From Actinomycetospora lutea (GTDB lineage Bacteria > Actinomycetota > Actinomycetes > Mycobacteriales > Pseudonocardiaceae): a DNA stretch of 64,000 bases. A program made the position numbers and the translations under genes. The stretch lies in contig NZ_JAQZAL010000004.1 of assembly GCF_028737205.1 (NCBI RefSeq), forward strand, positions 124,001-188,000, in the 5' to 3' direction. Position 1 is the first letter of the stretch. Every line of letters begins with the position of its first letter. A model generated the notes under the pieces. That model was not told the DNA's origin, searched no databases, and worked only from the letters and a program-made list of their open reading frames with translations. Shown here piece after piece: positions 47,702 to 56,680 of the stretch.

Positions 47702-48389
47702 GGCCCGCGACCAGGCCAACAAGGTGGTCTCCGAGGCCATCGACCCGCTGCGCCACCCGGCGCTCGCCGTGCTCGGGCTCGGCGACGTGGCCGTCGCGTC
47801 CGCCCGTGAGGCCGTGAGCCGCGTGCAGGCCGGCGCCACCGAGGTGCAGGCCCGCGTCGAGGACCTCCCGGCCGAGCTGCAGGAGCTGCGCTCCAAGCTG
47901 ACAACCGAGGACTTCCGCCGCCTGGTGGACAGCTACCTCGCCGCCGTCCGCAGCGTCTACACCGACCTCGTCAGGCGCGGCGAGTCGACCTACAAGGACA
48001 TCAAGGCGCAGCCGCAGGTCAAGCAGGCGCTCGACACCGTCGACCAGGTCTCGACCGAGATCGAGGGTCGCCTCGAGGACGCCGTCGAGGGCGTCCGGGT
48101 CCGCGGCGAGGACGTCCTCGCCGGGGTCACCAAGCAGACCCGTTCGGTCGGCGAGCGCGCCGCCCGCGCGACCCAGCGCGTGGCCGCCGAGGCCGCCGAG
48201 ACGGTGGCCGAGGCCGGGTCGGAGCTCTCCGAGGACATCAAGGAGGCCGGCGACGAGCTGGCGTCCGAGACCCGGAGCGCCACCCGCAAGGCCGCGGCCC
48301 GCACGGCCCCGAAGAAGCAGGGCCCGAAGAACGCGCCGAAGTCCGCGGCCACCGCGACCGCGGACGCCACGAAGGCCCCGAAGAGCTGA
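47664..48389 (+). CDS. hbhA: HbhA-like heparin-binding hemagglutinin homolog
   Basis: A 241-residue, elongated coiled-coil protein. The N-terminal helix (PLRHPALAVLGLGDVAVASA) and the heptad-rich middle (VDQVSTEIEGRLEDAVEGV) match HbhA. The tail is rich in Ala, Lys and Pro (KAAARTAPKKQGPKNAPKS), the part that is methylated and binds heparin in mycobacteria. In a non-pathogen it more likely serves in surface adhesion or cell-pole/lipid functions. ATG 47664 follows GGAGAAG. It lies inside the end of the HTH gene, which is unusual. Confidence 0.87.
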   Translation: MPVTFPTKFDVREARDQANKVVSEAIDPLRHPALAVLGLGDVAVASAREAVSRVQAGATEVQARVEDLPAELQELRSKLTTEDFRRLVDSYLAAVRSVYTDLVRRGESTYKDIKAQPQVKQALDTVDQVSTEIEGRLEDAVEGVRVRGEDVLAGVTKQTRSVGERAARATQRVAAEAAETVAEAGSELSEDIKEAGDELASETRSATRKAAARTAPKKQGPKNAPKSAATATADATKAPKS

Positions 48390-48531
48390 TCACCGGTCAC
48401 CCCGGCATGACGCTGTGGTGACAGCACTGCTCCGTACGGCCCCGGGACGCTCCGCCGTCCCGGGGCCGTCGCGCGTCGGGGGTCGACCGCGCGCCTGTCG
48501 CCCCTCCGAGGAGGGCACGTATCGTGGTGGC

Positions 48532-48831
48532 GTGTCGGTCCTCTACAACCTCGACGGCTACGTGCTGCTGGTGCTGTGGCTGCTGGGGATCCCGGTGGGC
48601 CTCTACGCGTTCGTGCACGCCCTGATGCAGCGCTCCGACGCCTTCACCGCCGCCGACAAGCTGACCAAACCGGTCTGGTGCGCGATCACCGGTGTCGGCC
48701 TCGCGATCCTCGCGATCTCCACGAGCGGCCCCTACAGCTTCCTCTGGCTCGTCGGCATCATCGCGGTGCTGATCTACATCGTCGACGTGCGCCCGCGCGT
48801 CGTCGAGATCCAGCAGGGCCCGCGCTGGTGA
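48532..48831 (+). CDS. DUF2516-family small membrane protein (Rv0476-like)
   Basis: A 99-residue protein with three hydrophobic helices: LVLWLLGIPVGLYAFVHALM, WCAITGVGLAILAIS and FLWLVGIIAVLIYIVDV. It ends in VRPRVVEIQQGPRW; the D-V-R-P-x-V motif is characteristic of this actinobacterial family. Function unknown. Its GTG and its stop, which overlaps the next GTG (GTGA), place it as the middle gene of the operon. Confidence 0.87.
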   Translation: MSVLYNLDGYVLLVLWLLGIPVGLYAFVHALMQRSDAFTAADKLTKPVWCAITGVGLAILAISTSGPYSFLWLVGIIAVLIYIVDVRPRVVEIQQGPRW

Positions 48832-49394
48832 CGGCGGCCGCCGACGCGGCCCGCGCGATCGCGGGGTCGCTGACGCCCGAGCCCGCCCTCGACCGGCCCG
48901 ATCTCCTCGCCGCCCCCGTCGTCGACGCCCTGCGCGCCCTGCCCGCCGGTCTCGCCGCCGACTGCCTGGTCGCCGCGATCGACCCCGGGCTCGCCGACAC
49001 GGCCGCCTTCTGCGAGGCCTACGGCTCGCCGCCGGAGGCGTCGGCGAACTGCGTGGTGGTCGCCGGCTCGCGCTCCGGCGAGCGCCGGTTCGCCGCCAGC
49101 ATCGTGCTCGCCACCACGCGCGCCGACGTCAACAACGTCGTGCGCCGGCGCCTCGACGTCCGCAAGGCCTCGTTCGCGCCGATGGACGAGGCTGTGGAGC
49201 TGACCGGCATGGCCTACGGCGGGATCACCCCGTTCGGCCTGCCGGTGGGGTGGCCGGTGCTCGTCGACGCCGCCGTGGCCGCGACCCCCGCCGTGGTGGT
49301 CGGCAGCGGGCTGCGCGAGAGCAAGCTGCTCGTGCCCGGCGCCGTGCTGGGCGAGCTGCGCGCCGCCGAGGTCGTCGAGGACCTGGGCCGCTGA
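48828..49394 (+). CDS. YbaK/EbsC-like (aminoacyl-tRNA deacylase fold) protein
   Basis: A 188-residue protein with the YbaK/ProX fold: SANCVVVAGSRSGERRFAAS, then NNVVRRRLDVRKASFAPMDE, the family's conserved MAYGGITPFGLPVGWPVLVD, and GSGLRESKLLVPGAVL. Members clear mischarged tRNA (Cys- or Ala-tRNA-Pro) or bind it; the GGxTPFGxP signature is clear. It overlaps the preceding gene by four bases, so it is translationally coupled to the DUF2516 gene. Confidence 0.85.
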   Translation: MTAAADAARAIAGSLTPEPALDRPDLLAAPVVDALRALPAGLAADCLVAAIDPGLADTAAFCEAYGSPPEASANCVVVAGSRSGERRFAASIVLATTRADVNNVVRRRLDVRKASFAPMDEAVELTGMAYGGITPFGLPVGWPVLVDAAVAATPAVVVGSGLRESKLLVPGAVLGELRAAEVVEDLGR

Positions 49395-49412
49395 GGGGGC
49401 GCAGGGAGGGGT

Positions 49413-51011
49413 CTACCGCCCGCCCTCGACCCGCGCCCGCCAGAGCGCCGAGATCGACGCGCCCGGCTGGTCGTAGACGGGGTTGTTCGCGGTGGTCGGG
49501 AAGGCGAGGTTCGACCCGGGCGCCGAGCTGAACGGGTGCCGGGCGACCTCGACGTCGTTGAGCGTGACGACGATCGTGCCGGTGGTCGCGATGGTGCCGC
49601 TGTTGACCAGGCGCACCGTGACCGTGCAGGTCGGGGTCCGGCAGGTGCTCTCGCCGCCCTCGACGCTCAGCGCGAGACGCGGGCGCTCGGTGATCGCGAC
49701 GATGTAGCTCTTCATCGTCGGCGCCTGGCCCGACAGGTCCGCCACGGTGCGCAGGGCCGCCGGCGCGGCCCGGTCGACGGCGACCGGCGAGGTCCGGCCC
49801 GTGCCGAACCCGGGCAGGTCGAACGCCACGAGCGTCGGGGGCTCGTCGTCGACGACGGTGACGCTGCGGCCGTCGCTACCGGGGGTGAGCACCCGGGCGT
49901 CGCGGCCGCCGACGACCACCTCGTCCCGCTCCCCGACGTCGGGCGCCGAGAGCCGGTCGGCGAGCGCGCTCGGCGGCTGCACCCAGGACGTGAGCCCGCG
50001 CGGCAGCACGGTGAAGGCGTCGGAGAGCCACTGGTCGGTCAGCCGGTCGGCGAGCTCCGGGCGGGGCGCGGCGCCCTCCCACCAGGCGCGGTCGGCGCGG
50101 ATCGCCTGCTCGCGGCCCGCCAGGACGAACTCCGCCCGCCCGCCGCCGTCGCGGACGATGGTGCCGGCCGCGTTGCCGGTGCGGTCGACGGTGATCTCGA
50201 GGTTCGCCTGGGCGCCGGCGGCGTCGGGGAAGCGTCCCCGGTAGGTGGCGCCCTCCCAGCCGCGGACGTCGGCCACCGACGCCGCGAGCGTCTCCGACGG
50301 CGCGGGCTGGCGGGTGACGAGCAGGACCACCGTGGTCGCGAGCAGGAGCAGCACGACGGCCACCGCGATCCCGATGACCAGGCCCTTCCGGCGCGGGCCC
50401 GAGCCGCCCGCCCCCGGCGGCGGTCCGAACGGGCCGGTGTAGCCGTAGGGACCGCCCGGCCCACCCGGTCCGCCCTGTCCCGGCGGCGGCCCGTACCCGG
50501 GCGGCGGGTAGCCGGGCTGGGGCTGGCCGGTCTGGGAATGGCCGGGTCCGCCCGCGCCGGGAAAGGCCGCCGTGCCCCACGGGCCCTGCCCGGTGCCCGC
50601 TGCGCCCGGCGCGGCGCCCCACGGCGAGGCGGGTGTGCCCGTGGCAGCGCCGGGCTGCCAGGGGCCGGGCGTCTGCCCGGTCGGCACGTCGTACCGCTGG
50701 GTGCCGGCCGCCCCGCCCAGGGTGTCGCGGTTCGCCTGCGGGATGCCCTCGGGCGGGGTGGCGGTGTCCGAGGTGTCGACGTCCGAGGTGGCGACGCTCT
50801 CGGTGCTCGCCGACGACGCCGTCGGGTGCACCGCGGTCGCGCCCTCACCCTCCGCCGCGGCGGACGAGTCGGACCCTGCGGAGGATTCGCCCGGCGGAGC
50901 GTGCTCCGTGGCGGAGGTGCGGTGCACCTGCGTGGCGGAGGAGTCGGGTTCCGTGCCCGGGTGCTGGTCGTCGCGCCGGCTCTCGTCGTCGCCCGCCAAG
51001 GCTGCCCCCAT
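49413..51011 (-). CDS. Pro/Gly-rich single-pass membrane protein with extracytoplasmic domain (Rv0479c-like by position)
   Basis: A 532-residue protein. Residues 1-210 are disordered and rich in Pro, Gly, Gln and Tyr (PPGYGPPPGQGGPGGPGGPY). One helix (about 213-235, GLVIGIAVAVVLLLLATTVV) leads to an outside domain of about 300 residues with beta pattern (LEITVDRTGNAAGTIVRDGG) and a CRTPTC disulfide pair in a late Ig-like stretch. It resembles mycobacterial proteins with such Pro-rich cytosolic arms next to this locus. The ATG at 51011 is used. Function not known; a cell-wall sensor is possible. Confidence 0.75.
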   Translation of the reverse strand: MGAALAGDDESRRDDQHPGTEPDSSATQVHRTSATEHAPPGESSAGSDSSAAAEGEGATAVHPTASSASTESVATSDVDTSDTATPPEGIPQANRDTLGGAAGTQRYDVPTGQTPGPWQPGAATGTPASPWGAAPGAAGTGQGPWGTAAFPGAGGPGHSQTGQPQPGYPPPGYGPPPGQGGPGGPGGPYGYTGPFGPPPGAGGSGPRRKGLVIGIAVAVVLLLLATTVVLLVTRQPAPSETLAASVADVRGWEGATYRGRFPDAAGAQANLEITVDRTGNAAGTIVRDGGGRAEFVLAGREQAIRADRAWWEGAAPRPELADRLTDQWLSDAFTVLPRGLTSWVQPPSALADRLSAPDVGERDEVVVGGRDARVLTPGSDGRSVTVVDDEPPTLVAFDLPGFGTGRTSPVAVDRAAPAALRTVADLSGQAPTMKSYIVAITERPRLALSVEGGESTCRTPTCTVTVRLVNSGTIATTGTIVVTLNDVEVARHPFSSAPGSNLAFPTTANNPVYDQPGASISALWRARVEGGR

Positions 51012-51136
51012 GACCCCGTCGTGCCCGCACCGACACCACCTGTGCGCGCACGGTAGCCCGAACGCGGGCCGCAGAGGAGACATCCGGCGCAGAAAAGAAC
51101 GATCTCGGTCTGCGCCGGGTGCTACGCCGGACGCGC

Positions 51137-52033
51137 CTAGCGGAAGACGACCGTCCGGCCCGCGTGGACCTGCACGCGATCCTCGAGGTGGGCCCGCAGG
51201 CCTCGGGCCAGCACGAGCTTCTCGACGTCGCGACCCTGGCGGATCATGTCCTCCGGGGTGTCGGCGTGATCCACGCGGCTGACGTCCTGCTCGATGATCG
51301 GCCCGGCGTCGAGGTCCGGGGTCACGTAGTGGCAGGTCGCGCCGACGAGCTTGACGCCGCGGGCGTGCGCCTGGTGGTACGGCCGCGCGCCGGCGAACGA
51401 GGGCAGGAAGCTGTGGTGGATGTTGATCGCTCGGCCCGCCCAGCGCTCGCACAGCGCGGGCGTCAGGACCTGCATGAACCGGGCCAGCACGATCGCCGCC
51501 GGGTCGTGTTCGTCGACGATGTCGGCGACCTGGGCGAACGCGCGGTCGCGGCCGCTGCGCTGCTCGTCGTCGTCGGCCCGCGCGGGGAACGGGACGTGGT
51601 GGAACGGGACGCCGTGGGCGGCGGCGACCGGGCGCAGCACCTCGTGGTTGCCGACGACGGCGCGCACGTCCATGTCCAGCTCGCCGCCCCAGACGCGGCC
51701 CAGCAGGTCGTGCAGGCAGTGCGACTCCCTGCTGACGAGCAGCACCACCCGCGGGGACTCGGCGGTGTCGCGGACCCGCCAGGTCACCGGCTCGCCCCCG
51801 GGCCCCTCGAGCTCGGCGGCCACCTGCCCGATCACCGCGCGCAGCATGTCGGCCCCGCCGGGGACGGTCGCCCCGTCGATCACCTGGCGGGTGGAGAACC
51901 AGCCCGCGGCGGTGTCGGCGTGGTAGGCGGCCTCGGTGATCGAGGCGCCGATCCCGGCGAGCCGGCCGGTGATGGCGGCGACGATCCCGGTGCGGTCCGG
52001 GCAGCTCAGCGTGATGACCAGCCGACGGGTCAC
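51137..52033 (-). CDS. purU: Formyltetrahydrofolate deformylase
   Basis: A 298-residue enzyme. An N-terminal ACT domain (RRLVITLSCPDRTGIVAAIT, 1-80) precedes the formyltransferase-like domain with the catalytic pattern NIHHSFLPSFAGARPYHQAH (Asn-His) and GATCHYVTPDLDAGPIIEQD (His-Asp). The reaction is 10-formyl-THF plus water to formate and THF, which balances one-carbon units and feeds purine synthesis. GTG 52033 overlaps the stop of the DUF2505 gene. Confidence 0.95.
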   Translation of the reverse strand: MTRRLVITLSCPDRTGIVAAITGRLAGIGASITEAAYHADTAAGWFSTRQVIDGATVPGGADMLRAVIGQVAAELEGPGGEPVTWRVRDTAESPRVVLLVSRESHCLHDLLGRVWGGELDMDVRAVVGNHEVLRPVAAAHGVPFHHVPFPARADDDEQRSGRDRAFAQVADIVDEHDPAAIVLARFMQVLTPALCERWAGRAINIHHSFLPSFAGARPYHQAHARGVKLVGATCHYVTPDLDAGPIIEQDVSRVDHADTPEDMIRQGRDVEKLVLARGLRAHLEDRVQVHAGRTVVFR

Positions 52034-52536
52034 GCCCCACCCCGGCCGAGGCGGCGCCGGGTGAACGCGTCCTCGGCCTCGAGCAGCGCGCCCACCTGCT
52101 CGACGACCACGCCCTCGATCTTGCCGCCGACCATCGGCACGCTGACCGTCGCCTGTCCGTCGATCTCGGTGACCGCGCCGTCGCCGTTGTCGGACAGCCG
52201 CTGGGTGCCCGACATCGTTCCGGGCAGGCCCCGCACGGTCACCTCGAACGTGCCGTCGTAGCCGCCCCCGTCGCGGGGCGTCCAGGTCTCGTGGCGGTCG
52301 AGCACGAGGTCGTCGCCGGTGAAGCGGCGGACCACCGAGGGCAGGAACTCGACGGGCACCGCGTGGCGCAGCCGCAGCCGGGCCCCGGAGTCGTCGACGG
52401 CGTGCTCGAGCAGCGCCGGGTCGTTCCCGCCGAGCTCGGCGAGGCGCTCGCGCAGGTGGTCGGCGTCGACCAGCTCCGCGTACACCTCCTCGGCGGGGGC
52501 GTCCCAGGTGGCGCGGTGGGTGATGCGGCGTGACAC
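52030..52536 (-). CDS. DUF2505-family protein (Rv0481c-like)
   Basis: A 168-residue START/polyketide-cyclase-like protein. SRRITHRATWDAPAEEVYAE opens, and HETWTPRDGGGYDGTFEVTV and GKIEGVVVEQVGALLEAED follow, the latter forming the long C-terminal helix typical of the fold. DUF2505 proteins lie before murB in many actinobacteria. A lipid-binding role is likely, but not proved. It is divergent from murB, with only 25 bases between the start codons. Confidence 0.88.
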   Translation of the reverse strand: MSRRITHRATWDAPAEEVYAELVDADHLRERLAELGGNDPALLEHAVDDSGARLRLRHAVPVEFLPSVVRRFTGDDLVLDRHETWTPRDGGGYDGTFEVTVRGLPGTMSGTQRLSDNGDGAVTEIDGQATVSVPMVGGKIEGVVVEQVGALLEAEDAFTRRRLGRGGA

Positions 52537-52561
52537 GGGCGGGAGGTTACCGTCGGACGGC

Positions 52562-53656
52562 GTGACACCTGGTCCGACGGCAGGCACGACCCTCGACACC
52601 GCGCTGCTCGCCCCCCACACGACCCTCGGGCTCGGCGGCCCGGCCCGCCGGCTGGTGCGCGCCACGACGGCCGACGAGGTCGTCGCGCGCGCCCGCGCCG
52701 CCGACGGGGCGGGCGAGCCGTTGCTGCTGGTCGGGGGCGGGTCCAACCTCGTCGTCGGCGACGCCGGGTGGCCCGGGACGGCCCTGCTGCTCGACCACCG
52801 CGGGCACGAGATCGTGGCGCGCGACGGCGACGCGGTCGTGCTGCACGTCGAGGCGGGGCACGACTTGGACGCCCTCGTCGCCGACACCGTCGCGGCGGGG
52901 CTGGGCGGGCTCGAGTGCCTCTCGGGCATCCCCGGGCGGACCGGCGCGACCCCGGTGCAGAACGTCGGCGCGTACGGCGTCGAGGTCGCCGACCTGCTCG
53001 TCGGCGCCGACCTCTACGCGCGCCGCACCGGTCGGCGCGGGCCCGTGGCGGCCGCGGAGCTCGAGCTGGGCTACCGCACGAGCAGGCTCAAGGGCGACCG
53101 CAACGTCGACGGCGAGGTCGTGCTGGGCGTGCGGTTCCGCCTGACCACCGACGGGCTCTCCGCGCCGATCCGCTACGCCGAGCTGGCCCGCGCGCTCGAC
53201 GTCGAGCCGGGCGCGCGGGTGCCGGTGGCCGCGGCGCGCGAGGCCGTGCTGGGACTGCGGCGCGCCAAGGGCATGGTCATCGACCCGGACGACCCCGACT
53301 CCCGCAGCGCCGGGTCGTTCTTCATGAACCCGGTGGTCGACCCGGGGACCGCCGCGCGGGTGGAGGCGCGGGCGCAGGAGCGCGGTCAGGTCCCCGTCAC
53401 CGCGTGGCCGCAGCCCGACGGGCGGGTCAAGCTCTCCGCCGCGGCCCTCATCGAGCGCGCGGGCATCCCGCGCGGCCACCCCGGCGAGCACTCCCCGGTC
53501 CGCGTGTCGACCAAGCACACGCTCGCGCTGACCCACCGCGGCGGCGGGACCACCGACGACCTGCTCGCCCTCGCCCGCGACGTCCGCGACCACGTGGACG
53601 GCGCCTTCGGCATCGTGTTGCGCCCCGAGCCCGTGCTGGTGTCCTGCGCGTTGTGA
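52562..53656 (+). CDS. murB: UDP-N-acetylenolpyruvoylglucosamine reductase
   Basis: A 364-residue cytosolic flavoenzyme that makes UDP-MurNAc from UDP-GlcNAc-enolpyruvate with NADPH. Signs are VGGGSNLVV (FAD site), CLSGIPGRTGATPVQNVGAY, YRTSRLKG, AGSFFMNPVV with the catalytic Ser, and KLSAAALIERAGI. It is the type I MurB by length. GTG 52562 is 25 bases from the divergent DUF2505 start. The gene is convergent with the SEDS-PBP operon, with 15 bases between the stops. Confidence 0.95.
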   Translation: MTPGPTAGTTLDTALLAPHTTLGLGGPARRLVRATTADEVVARARAADGAGEPLLLVGGGSNLVVGDAGWPGTALLLDHRGHEIVARDGDAVVLHVEAGHDLDALVADTVAAGLGGLECLSGIPGRTGATPVQNVGAYGVEVADLLVGADLYARRTGRRGPVAAAELELGYRTSRLKGDRNVDGEVVLGVRFRLTTDGLSAPIRYAELARALDVEPGARVPVAAAREAVLGLRRAKGMVIDPDDPDSRSAGSFFMNPVVDPGTAARVEARAQERGQVPVTAWPQPDGRVKLSAAALIERAGIPRGHPGEHSPVRVSTKHTLALTHRGGGTTDDLLALARDVRDHVDGAFGIVLRPEPVLVSCAL

Positions 53657-53671
53657 CCCGCGTCCGGTGGG

Positions 53672-56600
53672 CTACGGCGCGGTCGCGCCGTGGGCCCGGA
53701 GCGTGGCGGCGACGACGCCCGCGGTCCGGGAGCTGCCGGCCTCGGGCCGCTGCGCGAGCGCGGTGACCACGAGGTCCGGCGAGTCGGCCGGAGCCACGGC
53801 GGTCATCCAGTCGTCCACGCCGCCGCCCGGGACCGAGGGGTCCTCGGCGGTGCCCGACTTCGCCGCCACCGGGATGCCGGCGCCGGCGAGCGCCCGGCCG
53901 GTCCCGGAGGTCACGACCGCCCGCATCCCGTCGCGGACCGGTCCGAGTCGGTCGGCGAACGGCAGCGGGGTCGGCGCCGGGTGCGGGAGGGCGGTCGCCC
54001 CCGGACCGGTGCCCACCGCCATCCCGACGTACGGCGTGACCAGCGCGCCGGTGGCGACCGCGGCTGTCCACCGCGCGGTCTGGAGCGGGGTCGCCAGGAT
54101 CGGCCCCTGCCCGATGCCGAGGATCACGGTCGAGCCCGGGTACCAGGTACCGCCGGCTGCCGTGACGCTCGCGGGTGTGCCGAGGTAGCCGGGGCTCTCA
54201 CCGGGCAGGTCGATGCCGGTGGGACGCCCGACGCCGAGGGCGCGGGCGGTGTCGATCATGGCGTCCGGCCCCAGCCCGAGCGCGAGCTTGTAGAAGTAGA
54301 CGTCGTTCGACCAGGCGATGGCGTCCACCATGTCCTGCGGGGGCAGCACCCGCCAGTTGCCGAACGTGTGGCTCCCGTAGGTGAAGCTCCCGCCGGTCGG
54401 GACGACCCGGTCCGGGGGGAAGACCGGGTGCACCATGTTCGCCGTGGCGTTGACCAGCTTGTAGGTGGAGCCCGGTGGCAGGGCCGAGGCGATGGCGTGG
54501 TTGATCGTCGGGGTGCCGGGTGCCCGCGACGTGGCCCGCAGGGCGTCGGCGTCGAGCGGCGGCCCGTACAGGGCGTTGTCATGGCTGGGCCAGCTGGCCA
54601 GGGCGAGCACGGCGCCGCTGCGGGGATCCATCGCCACCGCGCCGCCGACCGCGCCCCGGGCGCTCCCGGCGAGGGAGGCGGCGACGTCCGCCACCAGGCG
54701 CCGCTGCACCCCGAGGTCGATGGTCAGGGTGAGCATCGCCCCGGGCACCGGGTCCCGCCGCATGGCCGCGCCGACGGGGCGCCCGCCCGGATCGACCCAG
54801 TAGCACTGCTCGCCGGGCACCCCGCGCAGGACGGCGTCGTAGCTCTGCTCGACGCCCGCGCGGCCCGTCGTGCCCCGGGGATCGAGGTCGGGGTGCCACG
54901 CGGTCTGCGTCGGGGTCGCGAGCCCGACCCAGCCGAGCACCGGGGCGAGCACCGGGCCGGTGGGGTAGGAGCGCCGGGGTGCCGGCACGACGACGACGCC
55001 CGGCAGCCCGGCCCGGGCCACGGTGTCGCCGACCGGCCCGGACACCGTCCCGGCGTCGAGCCCCACGACGGTGTCGGGTGCCGGGTCCACCAGCGCGTGG
55101 AGCTCGGCAGGCGGGCGACCGAGCAGTGCGGCGAGCCGGTCGACGGCCGCCGGTTCATCACGCAGCAGCGCCGGGGCGACGCGGACGCCGCGATCCCCGG
55201 CGTCGGCCGCGAGGAGCGCGCCGTGCCGGTCCACCACGCTCCCGCGCGGCGCCGGGATCGTGACGCACCGCGTCATCTGGTCGACGCTCGCCGCGGCCGC
55301 CACCGGGTCGCGCACCACCCCCGCACCGAACGAGGCGAAGGCGACGAGCACGACGGTCAGCGCCGCCACCGTGGTGCGGGCCAGCCGCGGACGGCCTCGA
55401 GCGGCGGGCGTCCAGAGCGGCCGGCGCGCGCCGTCGCGGCGGGCGCTGAGGGCGAGGCCGAGCGCCGCGAGGTGCACCACGGTCGCGGTGCCGCCGCCCG
55501 AGAGGACGGGGAAGGGCACCCCGGCGACCGGCAGCAGCCCCAGGTTGCCGCCGGTCGAGACGACGAGCTCGACGCTGAGCAGGACGGCGAAGCCCGCGCA
55601 CAGCAGGCGTCCGGTGGCGCTGCGCGGTGCCCGCGCCCCCAGCGCGCACCGCCACACGATCACGAGCCCGGCGAGCAGCGCGAGCGCCGCCGCGACCGCG
55701 CCCCACCCCGAGGCGAGCGAGGCGAGGGCGAGGTCGGTCTGGCGCTCGGGCAGGTAGCGGGCGGCGAGGAGGTGGACCGGGTCGCTCCGGTCGCCCCACC
55801 AGCCGCCCCGGGCGATCGCGAGCCGGGCCTGGCGCACGGCCCACCCCGGCCCTTCGGCGGACTGGGAACCGGTGAGGAAGGTCCCGAGTCGGGCGACCTG
55901 GTAGTCGCGCAGGAGCCCGACCGCGAGCGGGGCGGCCACCACCGCCGCCGCGAGCACCGGCAGCAGGTACCGGGTGGGGACCCGGGCGATCACGAGGACG
56001 GCGGCCGCGGTGAGGGTCAGCAGCGTGGCCGTGGACAGGTCGGGCTGGTCGGCGACGAGCACGATCGGCACGGCCACGAGCGGGAGCGCCACGGCGAAGC
56101 GCCGCCACGTGGGGCGGCCCCGGGTGAGCACGGCGGCCAGCACGAGGGGGACGGCGATCTTCGCGAGCTCGGAGGGCTGCAGGGTGATCCCCCCGACCGC
56201 GAGCCAGCGCCGGGCGCTGTTCACCTCGCGCCCGACGACGAGCACGGCGAGCAGCAACGCCAGCGTCGTGCCGTAGACCGTCCAGGCCAGCGTCGGCGTG
56301 ACGGCGAGCCGTCGCGTGGCCAGCAGGAACAGGATCGCGAGACCCAGCGCGCCGGTCACGAGCTTCGTGGTGGTCGCCTCCACGTCGCCCATGGCCGCCA
56401 GGTTGGCCGCGCCCAGCACGACCAGCACGACGGCCGCCAGGAGCGCGAGGACGTCGGCCCATGCCGCCCGGGGCGGCTCGGCGCCCCGCTCCTCCCGGGC
56501 CCGGACGCGGGCCCGGCGCTGTTCCGCGCGGTCGGCCCGCCCCGGGCGGCCGGGTCGGCGGGCGAGTCGGCGCAGGGCGCGGGGCAGGCGGGGCCGGCGG

Positions 56601-56680
56601 CGGTCCCGCCCCCAGCCGTCGCCGGCCGTGCAGCGCGCTGCAGGCTCCCCCCAGTCGTCGGTGGTCTCGTCGCTCAGCAC
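53672..56680 (-). CDS. Natural fusion of a SEDS glycosyltransferase and a class B penicillin-binding protein
   Basis: One open frame of 1002 residues with two enzymes. Residues 75-415 form a RodA/FtsW-like SEDS polymerase with about ten helices (REVNSARRWLAVGGITLQPS, YLPERQTDLALASLASGWG with the catalytic Asp316). A membrane helix at about 435-455 leads to a PBP: pedestal 480-650, transpeptidase 660-1000 with Ser738-x-x-Lys741 (GSTYK), SND at 791-793, and KSG at 941-943. SEDS and bPBP normally are separate partners that polymerise and cross-link peptidoglycan. GTG 56680 follows GGGGAGGGATC. The frame upstream of this codon was rejected as Arg-rich noise. MreB-like and TM genes precede it. Confidence 0.9.
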   Translation of the reverse strand: MLSDETTDDWGEPAARCTAGDGWGRDRRRPRLPRALRRLARRPGRPGRADRAEQRRARVRAREERGAEPPRAAWADVLALLAAVVLVVLGAANLAAMGDVEATTTKLVTGALGLAILFLLATRRLAVTPTLAWTVYGTTLALLLAVLVVGREVNSARRWLAVGGITLQPSELAKIAVPLVLAAVLTRGRPTWRRFAVALPLVAVPIVLVADQPDLSTATLLTLTAAAVLVIARVPTRYLLPVLAAAVVAAPLAVGLLRDYQVARLGTFLTGSQSAEGPGWAVRQARLAIARGGWWGDRSDPVHLLAARYLPERQTDLALASLASGWGAVAAALALLAGLVIVWRCALGARAPRSATGRLLCAGFAVLLSVELVVSTGGNLGLLPVAGVPFPVLSGGGTATVVHLAALGLALSARRDGARRPLWTPAARGRPRLARTTVAALTVVLVAFASFGAGVVRDPVAAAASVDQMTRCVTIPAPRGSVVDRHGALLAADAGDRGVRVAPALLRDEPAAVDRLAALLGRPPAELHALVDPAPDTVVGLDAGTVSGPVGDTVARAGLPGVVVVPAPRRSYPTGPVLAPVLGWVGLATPTQTAWHPDLDPRGTTGRAGVEQSYDAVLRGVPGEQCYWVDPGGRPVGAAMRRDPVPGAMLTLTIDLGVQRRLVADVAASLAGSARGAVGGAVAMDPRSGAVLALASWPSHDNALYGPPLDADALRATSRAPGTPTINHAIASALPPGSTYKLVNATANMVHPVFPPDRVVPTGGSFTYGSHTFGNWRVLPPQDMVDAIAWSNDVYFYKLALGLGPDAMIDTARALGVGRPTGIDLPGESPGYLGTPASVTAAGGTWYPGSTVILGIGQGPILATPLQTARWTAAVATGALVTPYVGMAVGTGPGATALPHPAPTPLPFADRLGPVRDGMRAVVTSGTGRALAGAGIPVAAKSGTAEDPSVPGGGVDDWMTAVAPADSPDLVVTALAQRPEAGSSRTAGVVAATLRAHGATAP

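Noticed and set aside
55400-55450. The SEDS-PBP fusion as a possible assembly error joining two genes
   Set aside because: The joint carries a Pro/Arg-rich linker and the complete membrane anchor of the PBP in frame, and codon use is uniform; no sign of a lost stop codon is visible. Read-level proof is still not available to me.
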